Both the position numbers and the translations under genes were made by a program. A DNA stretch of 64,000 bases from NCBI GenBank assembly GCA_012845835.1, contig JABAKD010000014.1, positions 7,279,074 through 7,343,073 of the forward strand. Reading direction: 5' to 3'. Under the pieces are notes generated by a model that made no database searches, was not told the origin of the DNA, and saw only the letters and a list, made by a program, of their open reading frames with translations. The DNA comes from Undaria pinnatifida. Lineage: Eukaryota > Sar > Phaeophyceae > Laminariales > Alariaceae. Shown piece after piece: positions 22,358-35,600 of this stretch (positions are counted from its first letter, which is position 1; every line of letters begins with the position of its first letter).

Positions 22358-24465
22358 AATACAAAGCACAACCAGCTTGTTTCCGACGATTTTGAGTCAA
22401 GGTTCCCCGCCATTGGGATAATGTTTACTGTAGGCCGAAAAGTGCTACCCTCTAGTATCAACGCACGGGTCAGAAGTTACGGGTTTCGACGTTTTCGCGC
22501 TCGCGCTTCTGAACCAAAAAAGATACCACTATTAAAAACACTAACACTCGCTGTTGTTGTCGTGTCAATTAATTGGTGGTGCATCCCACACTCAACGCAG
22601 GGCCGGCATCATCTTCAGCATCCATGAGCAAAGCATGACGAGGATGGAGGTGGCATACTTCGGCATTTTTTTTTCTGAATGACGGGACTCCATATTTCAA
22701 CAATCGTCGGAGGGCCGATCTTGTTTCCCACTCTGTGAAAAAAATTTACGCCTAGGCAATGGGCTTTCGTCATCGGGCTCCATTTTCAGTTTAGATAATT
22801 CCAAATGCGTTTTTTTTGTGTGAGGTAAAGAGTAGTGTATCAAGTCAGTCCTGAGCAGCCTCTTCAGAAAAAAAGTGTTGCACTATAACTGTCGTAGCAC
22901 GTGTCGCATACTCTATTACTACTACGATGACTATCTTACTAGTCTATATTACTATTAATACTACTATTACTCGAGGCCGTCGAGAAAAGGGCACTTCTTC
23001 TCGCCTGCTTGATCGCTGTGTATACCCTGCGCTATTTGATTGGCATGTGTGTCGTCTTCATCAGTCTTGACAATAAGCCGTTTTCTTTCTACCAAACGAC
23101 GTAACGGACGTGAAACGAACAGTGCACTCAGGCTACGGCGTGGGAATGCTGAAGCCTCTGCGCGATAAAAGAAATGAAGCCGTGTACCGGGGGGGGGAGA
23201 AGTGACGACAAATGTGACGCACACCTTGTCCACAAACTGAAAAGCAAAGGTGAGATAATAAAGACAAAAAACAACAAAGAAAAAAAAAGACGAAAAAAAA
23301 GGGGGGTGCCATCGTTTTCACTTAATTTGAATGGTGTATAGACCTCTCGCGCGATTTGCTCTTATCAATATAACTCGCTCAAAAACGCGTCCATGCCAAA
23401 TATTTCGTTGGCACAGCGCAACAAACAATACAATCACATGGTACCTTGGTGTGGCGGTGCATATTCTGAAACCGAAAAGCACGGAAGCTCAACGTTGTAA
23501 AAAAAAAATGTGGCCGCCGTCAGTGTAGCATGTACGAGTGGGACTGTAAATATGTTGAGTATGGAGCAGCGTGCTTGTGTTGCCTTCGCAATAAACCGTT
23601 CATCGCACATGAGAGTTCGGTATACCCACTGCTCGTTGGTTCAATTGTCATCGCATGCGATACGCTCGATAAAAGCCAAGCCATGGGGACCGAGAAAGAG
23701 AAACGGGACAGGTATACCACACTTGTGTTTTTTTGCTCGTTTGACACCTGACAAGAGGGACACCATCACACAGCCTCTTGTCGTCCCACCTCATGCCGGC
23801 ACCAATCGCCTGTGTCCACTAGATACCGCTGTAAAATATACTCAGTAGTAGGTAAGAAAAAACACACCGAGTGGCAATAAAAAGAGTCTTCACATTGGTC
23901 TTTCTTTCACCCTTGCTCTCTTTCTCTTTTCCCATATTTCTCCCTCCCCTCCCCTCCTGCCCTGTCCCTCTCTGTCCGTCTCTCAGGCATGAAACGACAG
24001 AGGTGCACCTACCTTTTATGAGCGACGTCACGACAGATACATACAATACAGCAGAGGAGCTACATACCTCACCAGAACCTGACTCGGGAAAAAAATGAAA
24101 ATGGCATCCCTAACCCGATGAAGAGGCGTTAACGCATGATACCACAACATACCTATACACACAACGACACCCAACTCGGTTGCAAAACACGAACGGTATT
24201 ACAGCGATGTTGGCTAGTTTGCTTGTCTAATTCAGGAGCCTCATCAGCCATGAAACAAGACGTACTGTACCTCTAGCATAGCACGCACCTCCTCCCTTCC
24301 TACATCTCCGTCTTTCTCCTTCTCCTCCCTCCTTCTCCTCTCGCTCTCTCTCTACCCCGCCCCACCTCGTTTAGCATACCAGGTAAAATCACAATAGTCA
24401 GTATTAACAGAAGGCCATGTATCACGTGGCAACCGATGTTGCTGCTCCTTCGGTCCGGGCTAGGG
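22358..24465. other. Gene-free junction between units 1 and 2
   Basis: AT-rich intergenic DNA with short homopolymers, homologous to about 43,205-45,426 at the unit 2/3 junction. No gene supported. Confidence 0.5.
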
Positions 24466-24539
24466 TCAGTAGCCCACCCGTGACGCAGCTAATCGCGATT
24501 ATCATGTCGTCTCCATCATCTGCAAGTGCCATCAACGGG

Positions 24540-24960
24540 TTGGGGGGGGTGGGGGGTACGGGAAGAGGGGGGGGGGGGCGTACTCATTTCATGCATAGCC
24601 GTAGTCTTGAGCCTATACTTCGAAGTATGGTATACCATAGCCGCTTCTAGGGGGGGGGTAAGGGGCGGCCGGGGGGAGAAAGAGGTGAAAAGAGAGGGAC
24701 GAAGGGGAGGTAAGGGGGGGAGGGGTGCAAGGGGGGATGGGGGGAGGGGTGTAAAGGGTGGGGGGGAGGGAGATGCATGGGTGGGTGGGTGGGTGGGTGG
24801 GTGGGCGAGGATGCAAGAGGGGGTGGAGGGAGGGATGTAAGAGGGCGGTAGAGGGGTGACTCTAAGGGGTGGGGGAGGGTGGGGCTCAAAGGGGGGTGGG
24901 GGCAGCGGAGTCAAGGGGATGAGCGGAAGGCAAGGGAGTGGAGGCCGGGGGCGGTAAAAC
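24540..24960. repeat. G-rich low-complexity tract, unit 2
   Basis: Counterpart of 1,130-1,540, with a (GGGT)n stretch at about 24,778-24,806. A GAAGGAAG microsatellite follows at about 25,099-25,126. Confidence 0.75.
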
Positions 24961-26419
24961 ATCGGGTCAGTGCGTACTGCGGCTGCTTATGGCTTGTGAA
25001 ACACCACAGCTGCAGCAGAACAATTTTTTTCAGCTTGTTTGCTTTGATGAATCGACGAAGAAAAAGCGGAAAGCCTCTATCAACGGCGGGAGGGAGAAAG
25101 GAAGGAAGGAAGGAAGGAAGGAAGGATAGATGGATCGTGCGAAGAAAGCAGCCACCATAAATCGAACGCCTACAAAGCGCGACACGAAGAGGAGGAACAC
25201 TAACCAACAAAATCGTCCACAGAAACCAATCTACCCGGGGGAACAAAGCGCAACCAAAAAAAGCCCTACATAAGAAGCAAATAAAAACAAAAAATGAAGG
25301 GAAAAGGGAACGCAATGGCTCAGTGAGCAGGCTAAAAACCCTGAAGAACTGCAACAAAAAAAATGGGTACAAAATACTTGGGATTGTCGTCGGATACTTC
25401 TTTCGGTCGTACAAGGGTTAATTAAGGTTTGGCGATTGGGCGACGTGACAGCCATTACACAGAAGATGCTGCAGACCAAGAAAAGGTTGTCCCTATGGTT
25501 CACTGGCTAAAAATGCTATGGTATCCCCCCTCCCCCGTAGCGGCGTTACTATTTATCATAGCACTCTTGACCCCGTTTTGCCTGGCAAGCGTATCGCCTA
25601 CCTGAATGAACGATTCCGCCCCCCCGTAAGTCAGAAGGCATCCAACGGACAGCATACGACTATTGATAGTCACAGAGACGCAACACCCCAGCAACCCTCG
25701 TGTGAGTGAGTGACCAGTACAAAGCCAGAGTCAACTATCATTGTGTAGGAGAAGCCGGTCCCTTGATCTATACTGCCCAATCCTACTGTACTAGTTCCGT
25801 CGCTTTCATCTACTTTTCAACAAACACGAAGCTGCAAGAGCGGGCAACTGTTCTTTCGAGCGCATGCGACTTTCGAAGCTACAGGGGCAAAAAACAAAGG
25901 GACCCCCCTTCCGACATGGCTGAATACCTTTATTACTTTAGCCAAGTGCGTTACCTCCAATCTCGGGTAATTCGATGCCACTCGACGCCCTCATGCCTCC
26001 CGCTTGAAACTCCACCGTCAACAGCTGGCCTTATAGAAACCTCTCTTTGTCGCCTCCACGTCCACATCCTCCTGCTGCATGCGATGCGAGCGAAAAGAAG
26101 GGCGCCGCGATAAGGACATACGACGAGACAGACAAGTAGAACCACCGATTGCTATTAGTACCATGAAGAGGTAAAATGCTAGCCAGGGGTGTCTGAAACC
26201 TGGTGCTGAGGTCGGCACTTACGGGTTTTAACCCGAAATCAGCGCTCTCCGGCATCTAGCGGTCATGTCCGCCAATAAGTTGATGTCAAATAACGTGCTC
26301 TGCTGCTTTGCTGCTGGAAAAAATTTAGGGGTTCCGTTGAATACGCAGGCGTTTGTATTTAGAGGATACTTCGTAGGGGAGGCGAAAAAATTACTACCGT
26401 TGCCCGAGTGCCCTAGCCG

Positions 26420-26700
26420 ACGAGTTCGGTACCGGTGATGGTAAAAATGTAGGGGTTCCGTTCAATGCGGAGGCGTCTTCATTAAGAGGATAGGAGAGGC
26501 GAAAACATTACTACCGTTGCCCGAGTGCCTTAGCCGACGAGCTCGGTACCGGCCATAGCCCGGTCATAACCGGCGTCGGTTATAATAACCGGCATCGGTT
26601 ATAATAACCGCTTATAACCGATATCGACCATAAACCTGTTATAAACGGTATCCGTTATAATATTCGGGATACAACCGGTACACGGGTTCATCACCGGGAC
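26420..26700. repeat. CCGGTTATAACCGG-type repeat cluster, unit 2
   Basis: Short palindromic repeats (GGTTATAATAACCGGCATC and variants) plus two copies of a block containing CCCGAGTGCC...GACGAGYTCGGTACCGG. Intronic, homologous to 4,230-4,480. Confidence 0.6.
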
Positions 26701-27694
26701 CAGGTTATAGACGTCCCTGATGTCATTTTGTATATATATATTTTTTCAGGAGACCGTACCATCGAACACATATGAAAGAACAACTATTCTCACCGATTCT
26801 TGCATGGAGAACACACCGCTGGAGTTTGAAATTCGAGCTTTCGTCATTTTAAGGGTCTGCTTTACTGCCGCTACTGCTGCCTCCACTACTTATCATAAAT
26901 GCTTGTACTACTGCTGCTACTGTTGCACGAAATCCGCTTGATTCACATAATTAACCTAGACTTTCGTGTTCCTGCACGGCGTCCGTGTGCTTTCTGTCAA
27001 ATATATAAAACAGTGAAAAAAGGTAATACAGCGCCCACCGCAAAAGAAAGCACAGATCACGAGCGAATACGGTTCGCGCACCTCGGGCACCGGAACGACG
27101 AGCTGCACCCTTAGCTTCATCTTCGCGTAGACCCCAGGAAAGTTGTCGCTTATGGAAGGGATAGAGTTGAACTCAATGGTGTTTCGCCTGGCCCCGAACA
27201 CGCCGAGGTTCCCTTAGCGCAGTAGAAGGGCTTCAGCGACGAGGTTTCGTGTGGGAGGGGGCGGGGCGGGAGCGGGGAGCGGTAGAGGAGGGGGGCGTGG
27301 CAGAGGAAAGGCGTGGGGGGAGAAGGCTGGATCGGATGGGAGAGGGGAAGGGGGACTGGAATGCGAGCGATGCACGAACACATTGAGGGCTTGGTTCGGA
27401 GTGCCACAATGTTTGCGATGGGTAGCAGGGGATAGGGGATGCGTCCGAACTGCAACGCAAGTACCTGTACGACACTCGTGCTGTTTTTAGACAATCAGGG
27501 CTTTTCGCGGGTCGGGTCGGGTCGGGTCGTGTATGGAACGAGCTTTGTGTAGCATGTACAGCATGTTCTCCACCCACATACTACACGAGATAAAGCACCA
27601 GATGTACAGGAGTAGTTCGAGTTTTGAGGTGGTCCGCACATTTTTCGCGGATTTTCCAAAACGCGCTGCGAAGCCGCCCTTGAGTCAGAGCCTA

Positions 27695-28340
27695 AGGGTC
27701 GTTCCTAACGAAGCCATCATTTCGTTTTTTGCCGAAAGTTTCGGATTTTCCCGAAATTATTTCGGGAAAAACCTACATTTTTCACCCCCGAAAAAGCTGG
27801 CCTTCAAGTTTTGCAGTTTTTTTTAGGGAAAAAACTAAAATTTAGGTACAAGGGTGTAGAGGATTGGGCAGCGGCACGGCTCGAGCTGTGCCACCACTCG
27901 CGAGCACACGAGACTGAGCAAGGTCGTTCCCAAGGTCATTGGCAGGTTATGGCTGATCGCAGAAGGCGCAGTGAGCTTCTGAGCTCACGTCGTCGACTTG
28001 ACAAAGTGATCGCACCGAGGCGGCCGACCGAACGAGCTCGCTGACGGCAACAACTGAGACTTTTGTCACGTTGGGCGTTGTAGTGCGACGAGTTGGGGAT
28101 GGATTTCACTCTCCAAGGCACCGACACGTGCCTACGAGTAAGGCCGACTCCACTGGGACAACCACGTGGGTGTCTTCCGCGAGCGTTGCTGCTATAGTGA
28201 CGGTTCTGTGCCGGGTGGACGATTGTTTTGCGAGCCAAATGAGGCTCGTATTCGTGAAGATTCAACTTTCGCAGATTTCGGTAAAATGCCGAAAATTCAT
28301 CAAAAACTGAAGCGCTGCACGTATCGTTACAACCGACCCT
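27695..28340. mobile_element. Terminal-inverted-repeat element with possible captured sequence
   Basis: The left end AGGGTCGTTCCTAACG (27,695-27,710) and the inverted right end AGGGTCGGTTGTAACG (28,325-28,340) match at 13 of 16 bases. A TA dinucleotide flanks both (27,693-27,694 and 28,341-28,342), as in Tc1/mariner-type insertions. The GC-richer interior (about 27,860-28,210) contains a short frame with MADRRRRSELLSSRRRLDKV. I cannot assign it. It sits in the block unique to unit 2 that replaced a Lin0512 exon. Confidence 0.5.
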
Positions 28341-28342
28341 TA

Positions 28343-28640
28343 GCGTGGGTTAGGGTTGCTTTTCTTGTCTTTTCTTTTCTTCCCTTTCCTTTTTCGTTTC
28401 TCGCTTCCTTTATCTTTTCTCTCCTTTTACACACTTTTCTTTTCTTTGATTCTTTTTTTCCAATTGACTTGCGTTTGTCGTGCGTATGCGTAGTGATAGG
28501 TACTACGTGCAATATATACGTGGTAGTCTTTCTTGGGTGGCAAGCGGTATAAGTCGGTTTTTCCAGGCGCGAGCAGTGACTTGATTATGCGAGTTAATGT
28601 GAGATCAACAACAACAACAACAACAACAAGGGCTACATTT
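28343..28640 (+). mobile_element. (AAC)n-tailed retroposon family, copy 1
   Basis: A T-rich start, a conserved core (CAATTGACTTGCGT...GTGCGTATGCGTAGTGATA, TCTTTCTTGGGTGGCAAGC) and the end TATGCGAGTTAATGTGAGA followed by (CAA)n. Compared with the copies at 50,160-50,640 and 60,225-60,620 (inverted) it lacks the middle part. Variable simple-sequence 3' tails suggest target-primed retroposition. Confidence 0.5.
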
Positions 28641-30122
28641 GGGTTGGTTGAACGCCCTCTCGTGCTATGCCCTCTCGAGATTCGTAAAACAAAAGCACAA
28701 AAGCACAGAAAACAGCCTACAGCCGTCTGCAAAGTTAAATGTATCCGGTGTTTTACCTGGTACCTGGGTATGACTTTTGTGGGTGGAGGTCGGTAAAGGC
28801 ATCATCCACCTATCCACCTGGTATGATTTGGGGTTGAGACCGGCAAAGGCACCTCCAGTACCACGGTATCTTTCATACGTGCAATGAATGCATGCGTACA
28901 GAAAACGACACCGGTGATGCTGGTACGCTTTATCAAATCCCAAAACGATCACCCACTTTATCACCGGGGTACGTTGAATATCCTCCCCCGGATTAAAATA
29001 AACCGGGGGGAGAAGTTTTCGGATGCACCAAACATTATCACCGGGGGTGTGGTATACCTCGTCATATACGGTAGTTCTACGTGCAACAGAACAGCAACAA
29101 TCAGCACCTAAAGATATATTATCCTAGTAATAGTGGTATTGATACTATAGAACACACACCACAACACTGACCGTATTTTTTATTCGTGCTTTTCGCTTTT
29201 ATTGTTTTCTGGGTAGCTTTTCTTCCCCCCCGCCTGTGTTCCTTAGCCCTCTTTCTTTCCATTTTCCCTTTTTTGTTTCTTCCATTTTATTCGTTTCTTT
29301 CTTCCTTGCAGTAGTTTGGTGTGGTGGCTTGCTTGCTTGCGTCTCGCCCTCGTACTCACTGCGTTTGGCGTTGCACGGCCACTACATATCTGTCTTGTAG
29401 TTTGTGACCACAGAGCTTCCCGGCTGGATTGTGCTTTCTCTCAATTTTCTCTTGCTTTATGGAAACTACGGGTTTCGACTCGTGAAGTCATGGTACACAT
29501 TCCCAGTTCCAGGGGAGAAGACACTTCCATACCAGGTAATAATTTCGCCTGCTGGGGGCAGCGCTGATTAAGAAAGGGATTGCAACCCTTGAGTAGATCC
29601 GCGGTAGATGAACTTCGGATTGTGCTCATATTGCAGCAGTACATGAACACCATACGCACCATAACAAAAAGCTTTTAATGGCAGGCAGCGCTGACCGCAA
29701 ACCTCAGTAAGTGGTTATGGTACGAACATCTCTGATCTAGTCAGTTGCTGTGGTGTACGGAGCACATGTACGTGGTGTTGTATCGTCCCTCTAGGAGAGG
29801 CGCAAGCATGGATGCTGATACTGGTACTGGTTGTGCAGGATGTAGGTGGGCGGAAAGAACAGACAGAAGACACGAGTCATACTACCAGGTACCAGGTACT
29901 GCTGCACAACACTGGTATCAATAGCACTTTCTTTGTGCATGAATTCGTGTTTCTCACCTCGAGCGCTTCTGGTCGGCCAGCTGTCGCCATCCTCGGTGCT
30001 TTGCAGTGCCTGCCGAATCCAGGAGTCGTTGGTGTGGGAGGGAGCCGGAAGCTCTCAACAGCAGTGGTCGTCGCTGAGACAGCGACAGTCAGCAGCACGG
30101 ACAAAACTTCAGGCCGCCTCAT

Positions 30123-32671
30123 GATGCATCATACATGGCGGTGTGTCTCACTTTTTGGTACTGTATACTTTTCGCCTCCCCGGTCCCCGGTACTGTACGG
30201 CCTTCGAGGCTTCGCCGTTCCCAAGAAAATAAACTTTCTCTAGTTTGTATATTTCCTTTTTTTCGGGTTAAAGTTCAAGTAATTTGTACCCATGTCGGGA
30301 GTGCAGTGCTAAATAGGTACGCGGGTACGCCTGATGCGCGTGTACACACACAACAGACAGAACACACACACGTCTTCTGAAAACGATGAGTAAATATGTA
30401 AACATGGACGCAAACATGCTACTCGCGTACGTGCAGCAAATTGCTTCGATTCTCGCGGGCGTGTGAAGTCATCGCGGTGTCTGCAGTGTGTCGTCTCCAA
30501 GCCGCAACGTCGTGGTGTTGCAAGCCGCAAGCGCAACGTCGACCCGTTGCAACGTCGCTCGTCGCTACACCAAAAACGATGGGAGAAACGAACCGTTCGT
30601 GATTGAACCGCATATTTCTCTGCACTCCGCACTCTGCGCTCGGCGCTCTGCGGTCCTCGACTGCTCTGCAGTCTACTGCGGTTCTGCAGAATAGCTGCTT
30701 GCACGAGTGCTGCAGGTGTATACTCGTAGCTCGGTAGCTGTATATAGCTCTGCAAATGCGATACTCGTAGATATAGTCGCGTAAAAATAGATGGTTGACG
30801 GTGTGTCGTGGTACGTCGTAGGCCGTACAACGAGTACGTCGCATAACTTCGTGACGTCACAGCAGTGTGGTGTCAGCTAGTGTCCAGCAGTCAGCCATGA
30901 GGTAAGCCCTCTTAAACCAATCTCATGTACCAGTTGTGTCTCGATGTCTTCAGGGAACACGCTAGGGAGGCCAACACAAGGCAAGCACGGAAATGTACGA
31001 GGGACAGCAGTCTAGACAGAGAGGTAGGCCTCATCAACACGGAAGATCCAAGATCTCCAAATAAAAAAGGAAACATTGAACAGAAAGGAAAAAAAAAAAT
31101 GCCTAGGGGGTAGCCCAAAGGACACGAAGCCTCTCCCCTCTCTCACCACGGGTATAGCAGTACAGCTAAGCCTATATGATACGCGGTGTCGTCGCCATTC
31201 AGCGATGAAACAATCAAGCCCTCACCAACAACAGCACATCGCATGCAGCATGCATGCTTTCTGAAAGCAACATATGCGCAGGGTCCGGGATCCAGGGGCA
31301 CGCATTCATGTACCAAACAAACCAAAGTTGCGGGTGCTTTGGTACAAATAATAGTGATTGCTACAAGATTACTATATTATTATCATACTTGTACATACCC
31401 AGCACACATCGCAAGGAGATGTATGTGACCATGCAATGCCAAACGCACCTGGGTACGAACGTCCCAAACACCACAGCAAGCACCATAGTCCAAACCTCTC
31501 ACCTTCTAAAATGTGCCCTCCCGCAGAAAGGGTCAACTCTCCAACTTGTCAAGCTCCTCGGTATTCCTGTTTTGCCTCCCTCCCTCTCGCTAGAGATGAG
31601 CCGTGCCACAGATGACCGAGCGGAGCGTACCACATTGTCAACGCCCCGAGAGATGACCGTAATCATGAGAGGCACACGTAAAAGACGCCCAACCCGCGCT
31701 ACCGCATGCATGCTGTCCCTGTAAGCCTGCTCGATACTACTATACAATCGTGGACCTGTGTGCGTGCGGTGCCATCTACCAGGGCCCCAGGACCATATTA
31801 TTAGTAGCGTTTGCCCCTAGTTTAGTGTGGTGGAAATCGATTGCCACGACCTCGTCCTACACAGTATAGCGTCGCGCACTACCCCGGGATAGTTTGGGCT
31901 CCCCCTTTAGCGCGGTTCATGCTTCCTGGCAAGGCACAGCACTAACTAGCGAGGATGCACGCTACTCTACCTTGTATCAGATGGGCCAGGCGCATGCACG
32001 TGCCGTCTGTCGTGCTTCGAAGTTCGATGGTAAAAGTAACTGGGGGCTACTGAGAAGGCAAGTCACCCATAAAGCGCCAGGATATGTCTCTAACATACCA
32101 AATACAGCATAGCTTTACGTTAGACTCTTCGCAATATAACGTCATGAAGTGCTCCTAACATACCAGTTACAGTATTAAAAGCGTCAACGATATGACTCCC
32201 TACCATATACCATCCAAGTACCTAGATTTATGTGTGTTGTATGCGCCAAAACATTCGTGTTGCCCCTGCTGCTGCTGCTTTTTTGTTGTTTTGTTTGCAT
32301 ATTCTTTTCAAAAATGTTAATGTTGTCGAATTCACGATCTGCGACAGACTAATGGGCGCGAAGCTATAGATAGTTTCTACAAAACCCAGCTAGATGTGAT
32401 TGGCCCAAAAACAAAAATGATGGGCGAGCGGGAACATCTGCGAGATGAACGAGGAGTTCCAACGTTTTGGCGTTTTGGCCGTGGAAACCATGTGGGTCCT
32501 GATCACGTGGGCACCAGCTCGCGCGTTCTACGTGACCACAACTCGATCGATACCCCGTGCCAATCCACCTGGCAAAGGAGAAGGCTTGAGAGATTTTCGC
32601 ACGCGTTCTTGCGCGCTCTACTACTTGACGTCCCCCCGTTGTTCTGCGCTTCTTCCTTTCGCGCCACGGCA
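30123..32671. other. Divergent intergenic region, unit 2
   Basis: Equivalent of 8,289-11,042, between the Lin0512 presequence exon and the acidic-protein gene. Non-coding by three-way comparison. Contains the TAGTGCGG-type repeat at 31,803-31,922. Lacks the SINE-like insertion found in unit 3. Confidence 0.5.
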
Positions 32672-35600
32672 ATGACGTCGACATCCGCAACTAGCAACGC
32701 TGCCTTCATCAGCGAGGCTAGACCTTTTCTGTTTGTTTTTAGGGCCGGGACACAGCAACCCGAACAGACTACCCAACTCCAGCTGCAGAGCGACACTTCA
32801 GAGGCAACCCAAGCCGAGCTCGCTCCTGCCAGCTGCATCGGCAGCACCGGCACAAGCAGCACAGCGTCAGAGGAGTCCGAGGGTTCATCACCCGCAACTA
32901 GCAGCGCTGCCTTCATCGGCGAGGCTAGACCTTTTCTGTTTGTTTTCAAAGCCGGGCTGCAGCAACCCGCCGAGACTACCCAACAACAGCGGAGCGACAC
33001 TTCGGTAGCAACCCAAGCCGAGCTCGCCCCTGCCGGCTGCACCAGCAGCACCAGCATCAGCAGCACTGCACCAGAGGAGTTCGAGGGCTCATCATCCGAC
33101 CTGCAAAAGTACAGGCAAGACGATTGGCAGCCCTGCTGTGCTGTTCCGTGTTCTGTCATGACAGCGACATTGGCAGTTGGGGCATTTCAAGAGCAGTTTG
33201 CAAAATAGATGTGTTTGCTGTATTCGTCGGCATGCCGTTCAGTCCAGACTGCTGTGTGGTAGACGATCCGATCACTTGGCGCCGCAGCCCCCCGTGGCTT
33301 CTTTCGTTCTCGAGGTGGCATGCCTCTCTATAAGTACTACGTACACGTAGTGTTGGAAGCAATCCACAGCATGACGGCTGCAAACAAACGAGTTAGTAGC
33401 AGAGTCTGCACGAGCCCTTGCATCCATCGTCTATGAATCTGATCAATTGTTTGGCCCTTCCAACCTGCGACCCTCGTACCCATACCGCAGGCGCTGCTCG
33501 TACTCGGACGTATCCGACATCTCCAACGACGACTCGGACGACGAGAGCACCATCAGTCACGATTCTCACGACGAGAACGTCATCGGTGTTGACGGCGACA
33601 ACGAGAGCACCATCGGCGACGGCCACCATGCCGAGAGTATCATCAGCGACGACGAGTGCTACACTGTCGAAGCTGAGGATGTACGCTACACGGACGCATC
33701 CGACACTTCGAGCGACAACGACGACCACGAGAGCACCATCAGCGACGACTCCATCAACCATGAGTGTACCATCAGCGACGATGACTACGAGTCCAACGGC
33801 CATGATGATCTCGAGCCCGGCCACGCCTCCTTCGATGATGGCAGCAGTCGGGACGAGCGTGCGTCCGATATCTCTGGCGACTCGTCTTGCGTTGATGATC
33901 TTGGCGATGGTGGTGCTTCTGAAACCTCCACCGGGTCTTCTTGCGATGATGATGAGGGTTGGGAGGGTAGGGCTCCTGACATCTCCGCCGACTCTTGTTG
34001 CGACGATGGCAATGATGATCTTGACGAGTGCGCTTCCGACATCTCCTCCGACTCCTACGATGGCGATGATGAAGCTCTTGACGGTGATGATGGTGGTGTC
34101 TGCGGATTTTCTCGAGATGATGATGATGATGATGATGACAGCGACTTCGATGGCTCGAGCAACGTTTGCGAATCCGACTACTGCGACACCTCGAACGGCT
34201 TCGATGGCTCGAGCGACGTTTACGAACCCGACTACGACGACAACTCGAACGAGTTCGATTCCTCCAGCGACGTTGACGAAGTCGAGTACTACCATGTAAT
34301 CGACGACGCGAGCGATCTTGAAGAACCAAAATACACCAGCGCGGTTTCCTTCGAGTTCGTCGACCTCTCCTCCGCCACGGTCGAACTCGAGCCGGCCGGG
34401 CCTCCACCAGAGCTTACCCCGACCGAATGCCTCACCCACCTCCCGACCGCTGTTGGCCTCTGCCCGCCAAACAAGCCTGAGGTAGGCCTCAAGGTGTTCA
34501 AATGGGGGGCCAAAGCAATTAGCGGCGTGGTGATTGAGACCTATCTGGAGGGCGGCGATCCTTTCGAGGATGGAGGCATTATGCAGACTGCGGCTGCCCC
34601 CGCCATCGTTAAGCTCGCCAAGATCCGCAAGGAATACCAGGAGGACTTCGATGATGAGTGCATCTCGCTCGACCTCGCCATTGAGAACCTGTGCGAAGAG
34701 TTGGCTAGGGTGCCGTGGAGTGCTAAGACCGTGGAGGACCTTGGCAGCACGCCGCCAACACCGAGTGCTTGTGGCGTCGTGGAACTTGACAGCACGCCAT
34801 CGCCGTCAGCATCATCGTCCACACCGTCAGCATCAGCATCCACGCCGCCATCATCGGTGTCAGCATCAGCGGCGGTGTATCAGCAAGATACTGCATCGAC
34901 TTCAGCACGTGCACCCACGACCTCGCCAGCGAGCAGCTGTAGCGCCGCCGCGGAGGAGGAGGGAGAGAAGATGTCCGTCGAGGTTCCCTGCACTCCGGGC
35001 GCTGTGACGGAGGATGATGGCGGTGGCGGTGGCGGTGGCGGTGGCGGTGGCATGGACATGGTCTTCGGCATCCGTGACAGCTGTGCAGGGTTGGTGGTCG
35101 ACAAGCCATCGTGCCGAGCGGGTGAGTGATTATTAGCGGTGGGATGATTCTGGCTGAAGTGTGGTGGTGTTTGCGCGGTGTGTGTCGTAGCATTTTGACT
35201 CTTGAGTTTGAACATTTTGAACTAGTGTTGTTGCGCCTGGCTGTACATAGGTTAAATTGTTTTGCGGAATGTGAATTTTGCGTGCGTCAATTAGCGTGCG
35301 TTACATGAAAAACAATTTGGTACTCCGCAGATGTATTTTTCCTTGACGGGGGGGGTACTCTAGAATCAAGTGAAATAAATATCATTTTTTTTCCCTGAAC
35401 AGGGGCGGCACCCTAAAGCCGAGTGAAAATATCCAAAAAAGTGTTTTTTCCGGGGGTTACTTTATAACCATAGTAAAACATTGATCCAATAAAACGTCCT
35501 TTTTTTACTACACAAGATTATTCTGACCTTTCGTCGTGTAATCATCGTCCTGCATTTTTCCAATCAAATTATTACCTCTGGAGGTCTGGTGTGGTGTTTC

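Larger units (their letters stand above)
82..23984. repeat. Tandem segmental duplication, unit 1
   Basis: First complete copy of a head-to-tail duplicated segment, taken from the shared motif AGGCATGAAACGACAG at 82 to its recurrence at 23,985. It holds the Lin0512-family pseudogene (1,064-8,288, minus), the acidic-protein gene (11,043-16,205, plus) and a repeat-rich tail. Relative to unit 2 it has extra DNA at about 250-830, 5,739-6,110 (TRIM), 6,927-8,083 (hAT element), 17,456-17,925, 20,496-20,698 (SINE-like) and 22,097-22,357. Unit borders are arbitrary because the array is circularly permutable. Bases 1-81 look like the end of a preceding unit. Confidence 0.9.
24466..30122 (-). pseudogene. 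Lin0512-family plastid protein, unit 2 copy (degraded)
   Basis: Exon 1 (30122-29958, 55 aa presequence, donor GTGAGA) is intact. Exon 2, with the conserved N-terminus, is missing and its place is taken by unrelated DNA (about 27,435-29,045). Exon 3 (27193-27082) keeps its frame (IEFNSIPSIS, KMKLRVQLVVPVPE), but its acceptor AG has become GG. Exon 4 (26071-25955) is 117 nt instead of 118, a 1-bp loss that brings stops after EDVDVEATKRGFYKASC. Exon 5 (24519-24466) has one extra base that turns the terminal VTVGY into VTGG and reads past the stop. The separate lesions in four places mark a long-dead copy. Confidence 0.82.
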
